Of a stretch of DNA of 38,695 nt, positions 7,678 through 17,258 are shown one piece after another. The stretch's first letter is position 1. The number at the start of each line of letters is the position of its first letter. A model generated the notes under the pieces. The model saw only the letters and a program-made list of their open reading frames with translations, had not been told where the DNA came from and searched no databases. The translations under genes and the position numbers were made by a program. This stretch comes from Methanosarcina sp. (GTDB lineage: Archaea > Halobacteriota > Methanosarcinia > Methanosarcinales > Methanosarcinaceae). The stretch spans positions 1 to 38,695 of the forward strand of contig PLUB01000007.1 of NCBI GenBank assembly GCA_003164755.1, written 5' to 3'.

Positions 7678-9000
7678 ATGGTACTGGAAAAACTCGGAGA
7701 CTCCTTACAAGGAGCTCTTAAGAAACTGATTGGTGCGGGGAGAATTGATGAGCGTACGGTCAACGAAGTAATAAAGGATATCCAGAGAGCTCTTCTGCAG
7801 GCCGATGTAAACGTAAAGCTTGTTATGGAAATGTCCACGAAAATCAAGGAGCGTGCTATGAAGGAAGATCCTTCTGCAGGAATAAACCCTAGAGAGCACG
7901 TAGTCCGCATTGTTTACCAAGAACTGATGGAAATAATCGGGAAGGGAGCAGATATCCAGCTCAAGCCCCAGACAATAATGATGGTGGGGTTGCAGGGGAG
8001 TGGGAAAACCACAAGTACTGCAAAGCTTGCACGCTACTTCCAGCGAAAAGGACTCAAAGCAGGAGTTATTGCCGCAGATACCTTCCGTCCCGGAGCCTAC
8101 CACCAACTTAAAACTCTCTGTGAAAATCTCAATGTCGCTTTCTACGGGGAAGAAGGAAACCCAGATGCAGTGACGATTACAAAAAACGGGCTTAAAGCCA
8201 TTGAAAAATATGACATAAAAATCGTAGACACTGCAGGTAGGCATGCTCTTGAAGCCGAACTGATAGAGGAAATGGAAAGAATCAATGCCGTTGCAAAGCC
8301 AAATCACAAATTCATGGTTATGGACGCAGGTATAGGACAGCTGGCAAGCCAGCAAGCCCATGCCTTTAATGATTCAATAGGAATTACAGGCGTAATAATA
8401 ACAAAACTTGATGGTACAGCAAAAGGAGGTGGGGCTCTTTCAGCTGTTTCCGAAACAAAATCTCCTATAGCCTTCATTGGTGTTGGAGAAACAGCTGAAG
8501 ATTTAGAAAAATTTGAATCCGATAGATTCATTTCAAGACTTCTTGGCATGGGCGACCTCAAAAGCCTAATGGAAAAAGCTGAGGAAACATTGAGTGAAGA
8601 AGATCTGAATGTTGAAGGCATGATGCAGGGGCGCTTCACTCTAAAAGATATGTACAAACAACTTGAAGCAATGAACAAAATAGGACCTCTCAAACAAATT
8701 ATGTCCATGCTACCCATGGGACTGGGAGGCATGAAGCTTTCAGACGAAATGTTCCAGGCTACAAGTGATAAAATGAGGAATTATAGGATAATCATGGATT
8801 CAATGACAGAAGACGAAATGAAGGATCCAAAGATCATAGGGGGTTCACGGATCAAAAGAATTTCGAGAGGTTCTGGATGTAGTCCTGAAGATGTAAGGGA
8901 GTTACTAAAATATCACAAGACCATGCAAATGACTCTAAAAGGTTTCAAAGGAGGAAAATTCAATATTCAGAAGATAATGAAAAAAAAAATGGGGATGTGA
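7678..9000 (+). CDS. srp54: Signal recognition particle 54 kDa GTPase
   Basis: SRP54 binds 7S RNA and hydrophobic signal sequences of nascent chains and delivers ribosomes to FtsY at the membrane. The 440 residues show the N domain (1 to about 95), the NG GTPase with P-loop GLQGSGKTT (104-112), DTFRPGA (134-140), DTAGR (184-188) and TKLDG (242-246), and a methionine-rich M domain ([16 protein letters not shown]) with the RNA-binding helix [20 protein letters not shown]. The AGGA at about 7664 gives a ribosome binding site for ATG 7678. The gene is intact and convergent with guaAA. Its integrity is a useful control: frameshifts elsewhere in the window are not random noise. Confidence 0.97.
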   Translation: MVLEKLGDSLQGALKKLIGAGRIDERTVNEVIKDIQRALLQADVNVKLVMEMSTKIKERAMKEDPSAGINPREHVVRIVYQELMEIIGKGADIQLKPQTIMMVGLQGSGKTTSTAKLARYFQRKGLKAGVIAADTFRPGAYHQLKTLCENLNVAFYGEEGNPDAVTITKNGLKAIEKYDIKIVDTAGRHALEAELIEEMERINAVAKPNHKFMVMDAGIGQLASQQAHAFNDSIGITGVIITKLDGTAKGGGALSAVSETKSPIAFIGVGETAEDLEKFESDRFISRLLGMGDLKSLMEKAEETLSEEDLNVEGMMQGRFTLKDMYKQLEAMNKIGPLKQIMSMLPMGLGGMKLSDEMFQATSDKMRNYRIIMDSMTEDEMKDPKIIGGSRIKRISRGSGCSPEDVRELLKYHKTMQMTLKGFKGGKFNIQKIMKKKMGM

Positions 9001-9011
9001 TCAGCTCTGAC

Positions 9012-9018
9012 TTTTTTT
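9012..9018 (+). terminator. T-run terminator after srp54
   Basis: Seven consecutive T residues occur 12 bases after the srp54 stop, in the 112-bp gap between the convergent srp54 and guaAA. Archaeal RNA polymerase terminates at such T-runs. Confidence 0.4.
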
Positions 9019-9112
9019 GTCTACAGTGTTATAGCCTATCTGCAAATTTAAATTTACTTGTTACAATCCACCAGTTATTCTATCAATAAGGTCATACCGG
9101 ACCCTTGAGGTC

Positions 9113-9682
9113 TCAGTACTGATCACAAACTTCAAAAAAATTCATGAACATTTGTTCTCCTTGGTTTGTATGGGAAACTTCAGGATGCCACTGGATACCA
9201 TAAATAGGTTTTATAGAGTGACGCATAGCTTCGATCTCGCAGATATCTGAGCGGGCAAGGTGGATAAAACCTTCCGGAATAGTGGCAACCTCATCAGCAT
9301 GTGACGCCCATACAGTGATTTTTGGGCCAAGTCCCCGAAGGATATCGTCTTCTTCGATCACTTCTACATCAACATCTGCATACCCACCTTTTTTCCCAGC
9401 ACGGACATGCCCTCCATGAGCCAGGGCAATTACCTGGTGGCCAAGGCAGATTCCAAGGATAGGAAGGTCAATTTCCCGGACGTAATCACAACATAAACCT
9501 GCTCGATCAATTTCCGGTCCTCCACTCAGGATCAGTCCATCTGGCTCTTCTGCAAGGATATCCTCGATAGACATTGTATTTGAAATGATCTTCGTATCCA
9601 TATCAAGATCCCGGGCAGCCCGGTAAATAAGGTGGCAGAATTGTCCATAGTTATTAACAGCAAGAATTTTTATTTTTCTCAT
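9113..9682 (-). CDS. guaAA: GMP synthetase, glutamine amidotransferase subunit A
   Basis: In archaea GMP synthetase is split, and this 189-residue subunit hydrolyses glutamine and passes ammonia to the ATP-pyrophosphatase subunit, which converts XMP to GMP. It is a class I amidotransferase: oxyanion strand [13 protein letters not shown] (about 50-62), nucleophile Cys79 in LGICLGHQ, and catalytic His166 and Glu168 in WHPEVSHT. The length matches archaeal GuaA subunit A. The synthetase subunit (guaAB) is not in the window. The gene is a single unit on the minus strand, diverging from the aro operon across about 545 bp. Confidence 0.94.
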   Translation of the reverse strand: MRKIKILAVNNYGQFCHLIYRAARDLDMDTKIISNTMSIEDILAEEPDGLILSGGPEIDRAGLCCDYVREIDLPILGICLGHQVIALAHGGHVRAGKKGGYADVDVEVIEEDDILRGLGPKITVWASHADEVATIPEGFIHLARSDICEIEAMRHSIKPIYGIQWHPEVSHTNQGEQMFMNFFEVCDQY

Positions 9683-10103
9683 AATTCTTTCCTTTTCTTT
9701 TTTAGTAGATGCTATTGTTCTGAAGCTCTGAATTTATTCCATTAGCCAATCTAATCCTATTTTAATTCTCGTATCTTTTCTAAGTTCAAAATCTGCGATT
9801 CTGTTAGTAGGCAAAAGGCTTTGAATCTAGAATTTATTATTATTAATGTATATTTTTACTTTTAGACTCTTTGTCGATATGTGGAAAGAATTCTGAGAAA
9901 CCTCTATGTTCAAGAAATATTAGATATTCATGTGAAAACCCAGCCAAATTTGAAGTTTTTCAAAATTCTCTATAAAATCTAAATCATCTATTGTGATCAT
10001 CGCTATAAATCAACACAGGAAATGTCAAGAATATTCCTTTTGATTTGAAAGCGTAACTGACTTTATAATTTAACAAGATACCTTTAAATAGATGAACATG
10101 ATA
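9683..10103. other. Divergent intergenic region between guaAA and the aro operon
   Basis: It should contain the guaAA promoter on its left side. No open frame or RNA gene was recognised, and no TATA element stands out from the AT-rich background. Confidence 0.35.
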
Positions 10104-10141
10104 GTATGCAACACGCTAGCATACTACATACTAGCATACTC
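10104..10141. promoter_or_regulatory. Repeat cluster upstream of the aro operon, candidate operator
   Basis: TAGCATACT occurs twice as a direct repeat (10118-10126 and 10133-10141), and AGTATGC at 10104-10110 is the inverted form. Starts of the direct repeats are 15 bases apart. The cluster directly precedes a TATA-like TTATAATTAA and lies 87-124 bases upstream of aroA'. This arrangement is what a transcription factor binding array looks like. It is unlike the TGTACA of TrpY or GGAA-N6-TTCC of NrpR, so no known regulator is assigned. Confidence 0.5.
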
Positions 10142-10152
10142 TTATAATTAAT
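10142..10152 (+). promoter_or_regulatory. Probable TATA box of the aro operon
   Basis: The sequence CTTATAATTAA begins at the end of the repeat cluster. Initiation about 25 bases downstream would leave a leader of roughly 55 bases before aroA'. The region is AT-rich, so other boxes are possible. Confidence 0.35.
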
Positions 10153-10227
10153 AATAAAGATAGACAAAATAAATAGATAACAAAATTACTGATGAAGTAA
10201 ATAAATCCAAAACTTAGGTGAATCAAG

Positions 10228-11025
10228 ATGTCAGAAATTGGTAAGAAAATACGGATAGAAAGACTGATGAACCGGGAGAGCAGAAACATTGTCATTATTC
10301 CCCTGGACCACGGGATCTCAGATGGACCTATTGAAGGATTAATTAATGTAACTGATACAGTTAATAAGGTTGCCGAAGGAGGCGCAAACGCGGTCCTTAT
10401 GCAAAAAGGAATGGTAAAATATGGACATAGAGGATATGGTCATGATATAGGACTCATCGTGCATATAAGCGCTTCGTCCATCCTGAGTCCTGATCCAAAT
10501 GCCAAGGTTCAGGTATGCACAGTGGAGGAGGTAATTAAAATTGGAGCAGATGCTGTTTCTATGCATATTAACGTCGGATCAGAAACAGAAGCAGACCAGC
10601 TTGAGCAGTTCGGAAAAATCTCTAGAGACTGTACTGAATGGGGCATGCCTCTTCTTGCTATGATGTACCCCAGAGGCAAAAAAATAGTCGATCCGCATGA
10701 TCCTGTAAATGTAGCACATGCTGCAAGGATCGGAGCTGAGATTGGAGCTGATGTTGTAAAAACCGTATATACTGGAGATCCTGATAGTTTCAGAGATGTG
10801 ATAAGGGGCTGTCCTGTGCCTGTAATTATTGCAGGAGGACCTAAAACTTCAACAGACCTGGAGCTTCTGCAAATGATTGATGGAGCAATGGAAGCCGGAG
10901 CTAGAGGAGCTGCAATCGGAAGAAATGTTTTCCAGCACAAAGATCCTGTCAGACTTACCCAAGCTATCTGCGAAATCGTTCACCATAGAAGACCTGCTGA
11001 AGAAGCTCTGGAGCAGCTGAAATGA
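10228..11025 (+). CDS. aroA': 2-amino-3,7-dideoxy-D-threo-hept-6-ulosonate (ADH) synthase
   Basis: This is the first enzyme of the methanogen-type route to 3-dehydroquinate: a class I (Schiff base) aldolase that condenses 6-deoxy-5-ketofructose 1-phosphate with aspartate semialdehyde to give ADH. The 265 residues form a TIM barrel of the DhnA/FBP aldolase type. Visible residues: Asp27-His28 in [12 protein letters not shown], Tyr147 in MMYPRGKK, and Schiff-base Lys178 in VVKTVYTGD, each offset by six from the catalytic residues known in the Methanocaldococcus enzyme. [11 protein letters not shown] and [14 protein letters not shown] complete the phosphate site. AGGTGA, 6 bases before ATG, gives a strong ribosome binding site. 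It is the first gene of the aro operon. Confidence 0.95.
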   Translation: MSEIGKKIRIERLMNRESRNIVIIPLDHGISDGPIEGLINVTDTVNKVAEGGANAVLMQKGMVKYGHRGYGHDIGLIVHISASSILSPDPNAKVQVCTVEEVIKIGADAVSMHINVGSETEADQLEQFGKISRDCTEWGMPLLAMMYPRGKKIVDPHDPVNVAHAARIGAEIGADVVKTVYTGDPDSFRDVIRGCPVPVIIAGGPKTSTDLELLQMIDGAMEAGARGAAIGRNVFQHKDPVRLTQAICEIVHHRRPAEEALEQLK

Positions 11026-11124
11026 TAGGAAGATATTGAATAGCAAGATAATTATCAGAAAATAAAAACTGAAAAGAAAAAGGAAGGCCGGAGTGAAAAT
11101 AAGAAGTTACCGGAGTTGAAGCCT

Positions 11125-12267
11125 TTGAAAAAGAACAGTGTCTGGATAAAAGCCGATGAAGGTGAATGGGAAGAACAGAAAGAAAGAATCACTACAGGCC
11201 TTGAATCAGGAGCTGACTGTGTTCTTGTAAACACAGGTGATGTAGAAAGGGTCCGAGAACTGGGAAACATTACAATAGCAACGTTTGCCCATGACAATAA
11301 ATTTGGGGCTGAAATTGTGGTTATTGGAAAAAGGGGAGAGGGGGATGGGACAAAACCCCTGCCCCTTGAAATTTCGGGTTCTATCGATATAAATACAGCA
11401 ACTCTTCTCATGGACAAAGGAAGCTTAGTGGGTGGATATGTGGTCATAAGGGACAAACTTTATGAGCATTTTGCAGCTGAAATGGGAAAAATCTGCGATT
11501 ACCTACTTGTAACAGGCACGGATTGGAAAATTATCCCTCTTGAAAACCTGATTGCTGAACTCCAGAATCATAAAGTAAAGATTATCTACGGAGTAAAGAG
11601 TGCAGAAGAAGCAAAACTAGCTTTTCAGATTCTTGAGATCGGAGTGGATGGCGTTCTTCTTGACAGTGGGGACCCTCAGGAGATAAAAGATACAATCAAG
11701 GCTGCTAGAGATTTGGAAAATGAAATCATCGAACTTGAGTCTGCGATTGTGAGCAGAGTTGAAACTCTCGGAATGGGGGATAGAGTCTGCGTAGATACAT
11801 GCAACCTCATGCAACGAGGAGAAGGCATGCTCATAGGTTCTCAAGCAAAAGGAATGTTCCTAGTAAACTCCGAATCTGATGAGAGTCCTTACGTTACAGC
11901 TCGCCCTTTTAGAGTAAATGCAGGGGCAGTTCATTCCTACATTAAAATAGGCAAAAAAACCCACTATCTTTCGGAGCTCCAGGCAGGAGATACAGTAACT
12001 ATTGTGGATTCAAAAGGAAAACAACGAGAAGGTATTGTAGGCAGAGTCAAGATAGAAAGTCGTCCTCTTATGCTTATTGAAGCAAAAGCCAGAGACAGGA
12101 CTCTTACCGCAATCTTGCAAAATGCAGAGACCATAAAACTAGTAGGAAAAGATGGAAATCCAATCTCAGTTGCTAAACTCAAGAAAGGAGATGAAGTTCT
12201 GGTTCGAATGGAAGAGGGAGCCAGACATTTCGGCAAAAGTATTGAAGAAACGATCGTAGAAAAGTAA
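11125..12267 (+). CDS. aroB': 3-dehydroquinate synthase II
   Basis: It catalyses NAD-dependent oxidative deamination and cyclisation of ADH to 3-dehydroquinate, replacing the classical AroB in methanogens. The protein has 380 residues from the chosen start, the normal family length. Visible segments: SVWIKADEGEWEEQK at the N terminus, FAHDNKFGAEIVVIGKRGEG, LENLIAELQ, GVDGVLLDSGDP, RVCVDTCNLMQRGEGMLIGS, PFRVNAGAVHSYIKIG and the beta-rich C-terminal part with YLSELQAGD. TTG 11125 is preferred over the in-frame TTG 11116 because GGAG (11112-11115) is 9 bases from the former and touches the latter. It follows aroA' by about 100 bases, with no promoter evident between them. Confidence 0.94.
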   Translation: MKKNSVWIKADEGEWEEQKERITTGLESGADCVLVNTGDVERVRELGNITIATFAHDNKFGAEIVVIGKRGEGDGTKPLPLEISGSIDINTATLLMDKGSLVGGYVVIRDKLYEHFAAEMGKICDYLLVTGTDWKIIPLENLIAELQNHKVKIIYGVKSAEEAKLAFQILEIGVDGVLLDSGDPQEIKDTIKAARDLENEIIELESAIVSRVETLGMGDRVCVDTCNLMQRGEGMLIGSQAKGMFLVNSESDESPYVTARPFRVNAGAVHSYIKIGKKTHYLSELQAGDTVTIVDSKGKQREGIVGRVKIESRPLMLIEAKARDRTLTAILQNAETIKLVGKDGNPISVAKLKKGDEVLVRMEEGARHFGKSIEETIVEK

Positions 12268-12319
12268 CCTCCAATAAGAGAAATAATCTGTCATTGCAAA
12301 CGGAAATCTGGAGATAGTA

Positions 12320-13048
12320 ATGACTCATATTGGTCCCCTTGACCTTAAGAAAAAAGCTGCAGTTATTGCAGTTATCCTTGAAAAACCGCTTGAAACTTCA
12401 AAAAAAGCAGCTGAAAATGGAGCTGATATCCTAGAAATAAGGCTGGATTTGCTAGGAATCAGAGATCTGGATATAGCAGCAGAAACCATCAGGAAAGTAA
12501 AATCCGAAACAGGCCTTCCAATAATTATCACAAACCGTTCATACAAAGAAGGAGGAAAATGGGATGGACAAGAGGCAGAAAGAATTGGGCTTATTAAAGA
12601 CCTTCTATCCCTTGGAGACGGACCTGATGCAGTTGACATTGAACTCTCTATAGATGAAGACGAGAGAGATAGAGCAGTAGAAGCGGCAAAAAACAATGGT
12701 AAAACTGTAATCATTTCTTCTCATGATTTTTCAAAAACTCCTTCTTTTACGGAAATGAAAGCAACACTTGAAGATGCATTTATAGCAGGAGCAGATATTG
12801 CTAAACTTGCTGTGATGCCACAATCGATGAAAAATGTAATGGAGCTGCTAAGAGTTACACTGGATGTTGGGGGAGCAGGAAGGGCAATATGTACTATTGC
12901 GATGGGCGATCTCGGAAAACATACAAGAGTAATTGCTCCTTTTTACGGTTCAGTCCTGACCTATGCATCTGTTGAAAATACAATATTAACCCCTCTTGGG
13001 CAACTTCCTGTAGACAAATTAAAGAAAATAATGGAGCTGCTCGAATGA
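12320..13048 (+). CDS. aroD: 3-dehydroquinate dehydratase, type I
   Basis: It dehydrates 3-dehydroquinate to 3-dehydroshikimate through a Schiff base. The 242 residues form a type I barrel: EIRLDLL near 39-45 (substrate Glu and Arg), TNRSYKEGG near 71-79, catalytic His135 in VIISSHDFSKTP, and Schiff-base Lys162 in DIAKLAVMP. SVLTYASVENTILTPLGQLP near the C terminus carries further substrate contacts. GGAG precedes the ATG by a few bases. The stop overlaps the aroE start by four bases (ATGA), implying translational coupling. Confidence 0.95.
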   Translation: MTHIGPLDLKKKAAVIAVILEKPLETSKKAAENGADILEIRLDLLGIRDLDIAAETIRKVKSETGLPIIITNRSYKEGGKWDGQEAERIGLIKDLLSLGDGPDAVDIELSIDEDERDRAVEAAKNNGKTVIISSHDFSKTPSFTEMKATLEDAFIAGADIAKLAVMPQSMKNVMELLRVTLDVGGAGRAICTIAMGDLGKHTRVIAPFYGSVLTYASVENTILTPLGQLPVDKLKKIMELLE

Positions 13049-13887
13049 AGCGAATTTTTGGCGTATTTGGAGACCCAATAAGCCATTCAGTTTCACCAAC
13101 AATGCATAACGCAGTTTTTTCAGCTCTTGGGATGGACTGTATCTACCATGCATTTAATGTCAAATCAGAACAGCTGGAAAAGGCAATTCTTGGAGCAAAT
13201 GCTATGGGATTTGGAGGGCTCAACCTTACAGTACCCTTGAAAGAACGAGCTTTGAAACTAGATTGCATTAAACCTGACCCACTAGCAGGGAGTATAGGAG
13301 CAATAAATACTGTTGTTTTCGAGAAAGCCGGAGAAATAACTGGATATAATACTGATGGTTTGGGAGCAAAAAAGGCGCTTTTAGATGCTGCAGTAGAAAT
13401 AAAGGGGTCTAAAATAGTGGTTGTGGGGGCAGGAGGAGCATCAAGAGCTATTATATTTCAGCTTGCAGCTGATGGAGCAGATATCACAGTAATAAACCGG
13501 ACCGAAGAAAAGGCAATCGAACTTGCAAGGGATATCTCGGGTGCAGCCCTCCAAGGGAAAATAAAGGGATCTGGGCTCTTAGGGTTAAAAGATCTTCTGA
13601 AGGAGGCAGATGTTCTGATTAACACCACAACTCTGGGAATGCACCCTAACACAGAAAATTCTATTGCAACAGCAGAAGAACTTCACCCTGAACTTACTGT
13701 TTTTGACATCGTTTATAACCCCCTGGAAACCAAGCTTTTGAAAGAAGCAAAATCTATAGGTGCAAAAACAGTAAGCGGAAGCTTAGTGCTCGTTTACCAG
13801 GGAGCTGAGGCTTTCAGGCTCTGGACAGGAATTGAACCTCCAGTGGAAATCATGAAAAAAGCCGTTTTGGAAGCTTTAGAGGCATAA
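13045..13887 (+). CDS. aroE: Shikimate dehydrogenase (NADP+)
   Basis: It reduces 3-dehydroshikimate to shikimate. The 280-residue protein shows the substrate-binding SHSVSPTMHN (13-22), catalytic Lys66 in LTVPLKERA, AINTV near 86-90, Asp104 in YNTDGLGA, the dinucleotide-binding loop VVVGAGGASRAI (125-136), and the NADP-selecting INRTEEKA. The C-terminal LVYQGAEAFRLWTG is also typical. It is coupled to aroD through a four-base overlap and is followed 23 bases later by the preferred tyrA start. Downstream steps (shikimate kinase, EPSP synthase, chorismate synthase) are not in the window. Confidence 0.95.
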   Translation: MKRIFGVFGDPISHSVSPTMHNAVFSALGMDCIYHAFNVKSEQLEKAILGANAMGFGGLNLTVPLKERALKLDCIKPDPLAGSIGAINTVVFEKAGEITGYNTDGLGAKKALLDAAVEIKGSKIVVVGAGGASRAIIFQLAADGADITVINRTEEKAIELARDISGAALQGKIKGSGLLGLKDLLKEADVLINTTTLGMHPNTENSIATAEELHPELTVFDIVYNPLETKLLKEAKSIGAKTVSGSLVLVYQGAEAFRLWTGIEPPVEIMKKAVLEALEA

Positions 13888-13910
13888 ATACGTACATGGA
13901 GACAAAATGG

Positions 13911-15404
13911 ATGAAGATAGAAGAATCTAAGTGCCATTTTCAGAGAAATAATACAAAAAATCATGCATATAAAGTACCTCAACAGAAAGAGAATTCCGAA
14001 AAAACTAAAGTGTTGATTCTGGGAGGAACCGGAGAGATGGGCCAGTGGTTTACCCATTTTTTCAAAGAAAAAGGTTATGAAGTTACAGTTTGGGGAAAAG
14101 GCAGCAAAATTGAAATTGCCAGAAAATTGGAAGTTCCTTTTGCCTTGGATCTTGAATCAACGATTTCTGAAAGTGATATCTTAATAGTTTCTGTGCCTAT
14201 CAACGTAACTGAAGATATTATTGCAAAAATTGCTCCAAAAATGAAGTCGGGAAGCCTCCTTATGGATTTTACTTCTGTTAAAGTAAAGCCAGTAGAAGCC
14301 ATGAGGAAATTTGTCCCTATGGATGTTGAAATTCTGGGAACTCACCCAATGTTCGGTCCAACTATTCACACTATCAGAGGGCAGACTGTAATCCTTGTTC
14401 CCGTTACAGGACGCTCGGAAAAATGGTTCCCAGTAATAAGAAAACTTTTTGAAGAAAGTGGAGCAAATGTTGAAATCACCACTGCTGCTGAACACGACAT
14501 GCTTGTCTCGGTTGTTCAGGGGCTCACCCATTTTGCCTATATCAGCATAGGGACAACCATTGACAGGTTGGACTTTGATGTAAAAAAATCTAGGAAATTC
14601 GTAAGTCCGGTTTATGATATAATGCTGGATTTCGTAGGCCGAATTCTTGGTCAGAATCCCTATCTATATGCTCTCATCCAGATGGAAAATCCCGGAGTCC
14701 TGGAAGTCCATAAGACCTTCATCAAAGAGTGTGAAGAGATATCTAGCCTGGTAAGGGCCCACGATGAAGAGGGATTTGCAAGAAAAATGAAGGCTGCTGC
14801 TCGAAAGTACGGAGATACTGCTCAAGCCCTGAGCAAGTCGGATAAGTTGATCAATTCCAAAATAGCTGAATATGAGACTATACTAAAATCCGTAGGGAAA
14901 GTCTGTGGCTTTTCCCACTTTTATTCTGGAAAAACTCATGTAGGTACTCTTGAAAAGTTTAGCCAGAATGAGATCGTTCTCAAAAAACTAATGTCAAAAG
15001 GCACTGCTCCTCAAATAAAAAACCAATTCATAAAACTCAAGCTTGAAAATCTTCGACTCCTTTCAGAATCCGAACTAAGACAATGGAGAAAAGAAAATCT
15101 TAAGCATTCGACTAGAGACATCTCAGTTCTTATTCCCAATGGCGCTGACCCTGAAATAATCCTTAAAGCTATAAGTACAAACAAAAATCTTGCGGCTTGT
15201 GAAATTAGTGATGTCTACAGTGGATCTAATGTGGTAGAAAACTACATAGAGAATAAATGGATCGAAATGCTAGCTGTGTCTTATAGGATAACTGTTTTTG
15301 GGGATTGTGATGCAAATTTTGTCGAAAATGATGTCACAGCCTTTCTGTGTGGGATCGGATGCTGTATAAGAAAGACAAACTTCAGGCTGAAAGAACAAAA
15401 ATAA
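13911..15404 (+). CDS. tyrA: Prephenate dehydrogenase with a long C-terminal extension
   Basis: TyrA oxidatively decarboxylates prephenate to 4-hydroxyphenylpyruvate for tyrosine. After about 30 residues the Rossmann loop VLILGGTGEMGQWF appears, then LIVSVPINVTEDII, LLMDFTSVKVKPVEAM and GTHPMFGPTIHTIRGQ with the catalytic His, then the helical dimerisation domain (VVQGLTHFAYISIG, ALIQMENPGVLEVH) to about residue 320. The final 165 or so residues (from GFSHFYSGKTHVGTLEKF to NFRLKEQK) are not part of the core enzyme; they could be a regulatory ACT-like domain, which is a guess. ATG 13911 is chosen because GGAG (13898-13901) lies 9 bases upstream; ATG 13896 is the alternative. Last gene of the aro operon. 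Confidence 0.9.
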   Translation: MKIEESKCHFQRNNTKNHAYKVPQQKENSEKTKVLILGGTGEMGQWFTHFFKEKGYEVTVWGKGSKIEIARKLEVPFALDLESTISESDILIVSVPINVTEDIIAKIAPKMKSGSLLMDFTSVKVKPVEAMRKFVPMDVEILGTHPMFGPTIHTIRGQTVILVPVTGRSEKWFPVIRKLFEESGANVEITTAAEHDMLVSVVQGLTHFAYISIGTTIDRLDFDVKKSRKFVSPVYDIMLDFVGRILGQNPYLYALIQMENPGVLEVHKTFIKECEEISSLVRAHDEEGFARKMKAAARKYGDTAQALSKSDKLINSKIAEYETILKSVGKVCGFSHFYSGKTHVGTLEKFSQNEIVLKKLMSKGTAPQIKNQFIKLKLENLRLLSESELRQWRKENLKHSTRDISVLIPNGADPEIILKAISTNKNLAACEISDVYSGSNVVENYIENKWIEMLAVSYRITVFGDCDANFVENDVTAFLCGIGCCIRKTNFRLKEQK

Positions 15405-16270
15405 CTATATTTTAGGAATCTTCATTGATAAACAAAGAAAATGATTTTAGCAATAAAATAATATCTAAATATAAATACAAAATTTCGATGACAAGTTTCT
15501 CTTCTATTAACTGTTATTACTCTTAGTATATTAATTTCTGTTCTTTCAAGTAGTGATGGAATGATGGTAGCCAATGGGAAATCAAACATACCCAAATACA
15601 GCCAAGGTTTAAAAAGGAACAAGTACTCGGGATCTATAAATAAACTGTAAACAAGATCATGAAAAAAAAATTAAATGTATCAGCAAAACTTAGAAAACTC
15701 GGGAAGCCTACAGCCAGCACTATGATTAAAAAAGATTAACCACATAAATTTTTAAAAATAAATGTAACTATTCCTCCCACAAAAATCCGCTGATTGAGAT
15801 CTATTTTGATGAAACCGAAAAGTCTGATTACTAACTGATGAGGAATAAAAAAAATGAAATCAATAGCCTACAATTGCATAAAAAAAATTTACGGAAATTT
15901 GCCCACTACATCTTAATAAGAATTTGATTGATGTTTTTTGTCTGGGCTGAATATCTACAAATAAACCTAAATATTCATTTTATGAACATTTTTAGCATCA
16001 CAAATCGTTTCTTATAAAAAGACCACAAAAAGAAGCGGAAGCAAAATCATTAATATATAAATTGGCCACTCTGGAAATCTGCGAAACGGAATTCTTAATA
16101 GAACTACCACTTTAAAAAATTTAGTGCTGAGTGCTCTATCTCTAATCAATTTTTAAAGTGCTTCTCACATTTCATGTTTATTGACATTGTTTTACTTTGT
16201 AGCCTGTCATCCTATGATCAACCCCAACCAAATCGAATTCTTATAATACCTTTATAGTATTGCTATTCTC
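15405..16270. other. Intergenic region after the aro operon
   Basis: About 870 bp without a supported gene. A short plus-strand frame at about 16030-16125 (EAEAKSLIYKLATLEICETE) could be a gene relic but has no partner in the window. A TATA-like TTATAATACC lies near 16241, about 20 bases before the lipoprotein start, which is rather close for a promoter. Confidence 0.35.
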
Positions 16271-16312
16271 ATGAAACCTTCACGAATTCTTAGCATCATT
16301 ATCTGATTATTA

Positions 16313-17254
16313 TTGTTGATTGTTGCAGCTGGATGTAGTGATTCGAAAACGAATACTCAAGAAAAAGTGTCTACAGAAAAAACAGCAGCTTCCGAACAAC
16401 CAACACAGTCAACTGAACAACCCATGCCTGCACCTACAGCGAAACAGACAAATCCTACAATAATAAGTCAAAATAAAGAGCTCCCATCTGCAGGAGGGAA
16501 CCTTACTGTTCACTTCCTCGACGTTGGGCAGGGAGATTCTATTTTACTCGAACACGGTGATGATGGTATGCTTATTTATTCTGGTGAAATCGGCAAAGGG
16601 GACGATGTAGCCACATATATAAAGAATGAAGGTATCATGTCGCTTGATTACGTTATAGCTACGCACCCTCACAGCGACCACATTGGGGGGATGTCTGTTA
16701 TTCTTAATGATTTCCCAATAGGGCATTTCGTAGATAGCGGCTACGCTTATTCCTCCAAAACCTATGAGAATATGCTGAAGGCAATCGATAAGAAGAATAT
16801 TCCATTTGAGACTCCAAAGAGGGGTGATAAAATCAACTTCACATCTGGTATCGATGTCTATGTTCTGAACCCAGGGAGTACATACTTTACCGATGACGTC
16901 AACCAGAACTCGGTTGTGCTAAAAGTTACTGACGGAAAAGTGACTTTCTTATTGATGGGTGACGCGGGGATTCAAGCAGAAAATGAGATAATGAAAGATG
17001 GCTACAATGTTGATGCTGATATCCTGAAAGTCGGACACCATGGCAGCAGGACAGCAAGCGGGACTCCTTTTATTAGTGCAGTGAGTCCTGAGATAAGCGT
17101 TATCGAAGTTGGTGCGGGAAATGACTACGGACATCCGCATCAAGAGACTCTCGATAGATTGCAGAAGGTTTCCAAGGTATATCGAACCGACTTGGACGGC
17201 ACAATCACTGTAACGACAGATGGATCTTCCTATTCAGTGAGTACGGAGAAGTGA
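16313..17254 (+). CDS. ComEC/Rec2-like metallo-beta-lactamase-fold lipoprotein, signal peptide interrupted by TGA
   Basis: The protein is a secreted hydrolase of the ComEC C-terminal metallo-beta-lactamase type, often assigned to extracellular nucleic-acid or phosphodiester cleavage. Visible parts: LIVAAGC lipobox with Cys for lipid attachment, a Ser/Thr/Gln/Pro-rich linker of about 50 residues, then LTVHFLDVGQGDSILLEHGD, metal ligands in THPHSDHIGG, LLMGDAGIQAENE, and VGHHGSRTASG. A natural start at ATG 16271 would give MKPSRILSIII and then TGA (16304-16306) before LLLLIVAAGCS. The stop falls in the hydrophobic core of the signal peptide. Translation from TTG 16313 would lack the charged signal start. 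So the gene is either recently inactivated or holds a sequence error. The next gene is DUF3006, its common partner. Confidence 0.75.
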   Translation: MLIVAAGCSDSKTNTQEKVSTEKTAASEQPTQSTEQPMPAPTAKQTNPTIISQNKELPSAGGNLTVHFLDVGQGDSILLEHGDDGMLIYSGEIGKGDDVATYIKNEGIMSLDYVIATHPHSDHIGGMSVILNDFPIGHFVDSGYAYSSKTYENMLKAIDKKNIPFETPKRGDKINFTSGIDVYVLNPGSTYFTDDVNQNSVVLKVTDGKVTFLLMGDAGIQAENEIMKDGYNVDADILKVGHHGSRTASGTPFISAVSPEISVIEVGAGNDYGHPHQETLDRLQKVSKVYRTDLDGTITVTTDGSSYSVSTEK

Positions 17255-17258
17255 TGGC

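Noticed and set aside
15422..15622. Minus-strand open frame after the aro operon
   Set aside because: No start signal or recognisable motif, and the composition fits random AT-rich DNA.
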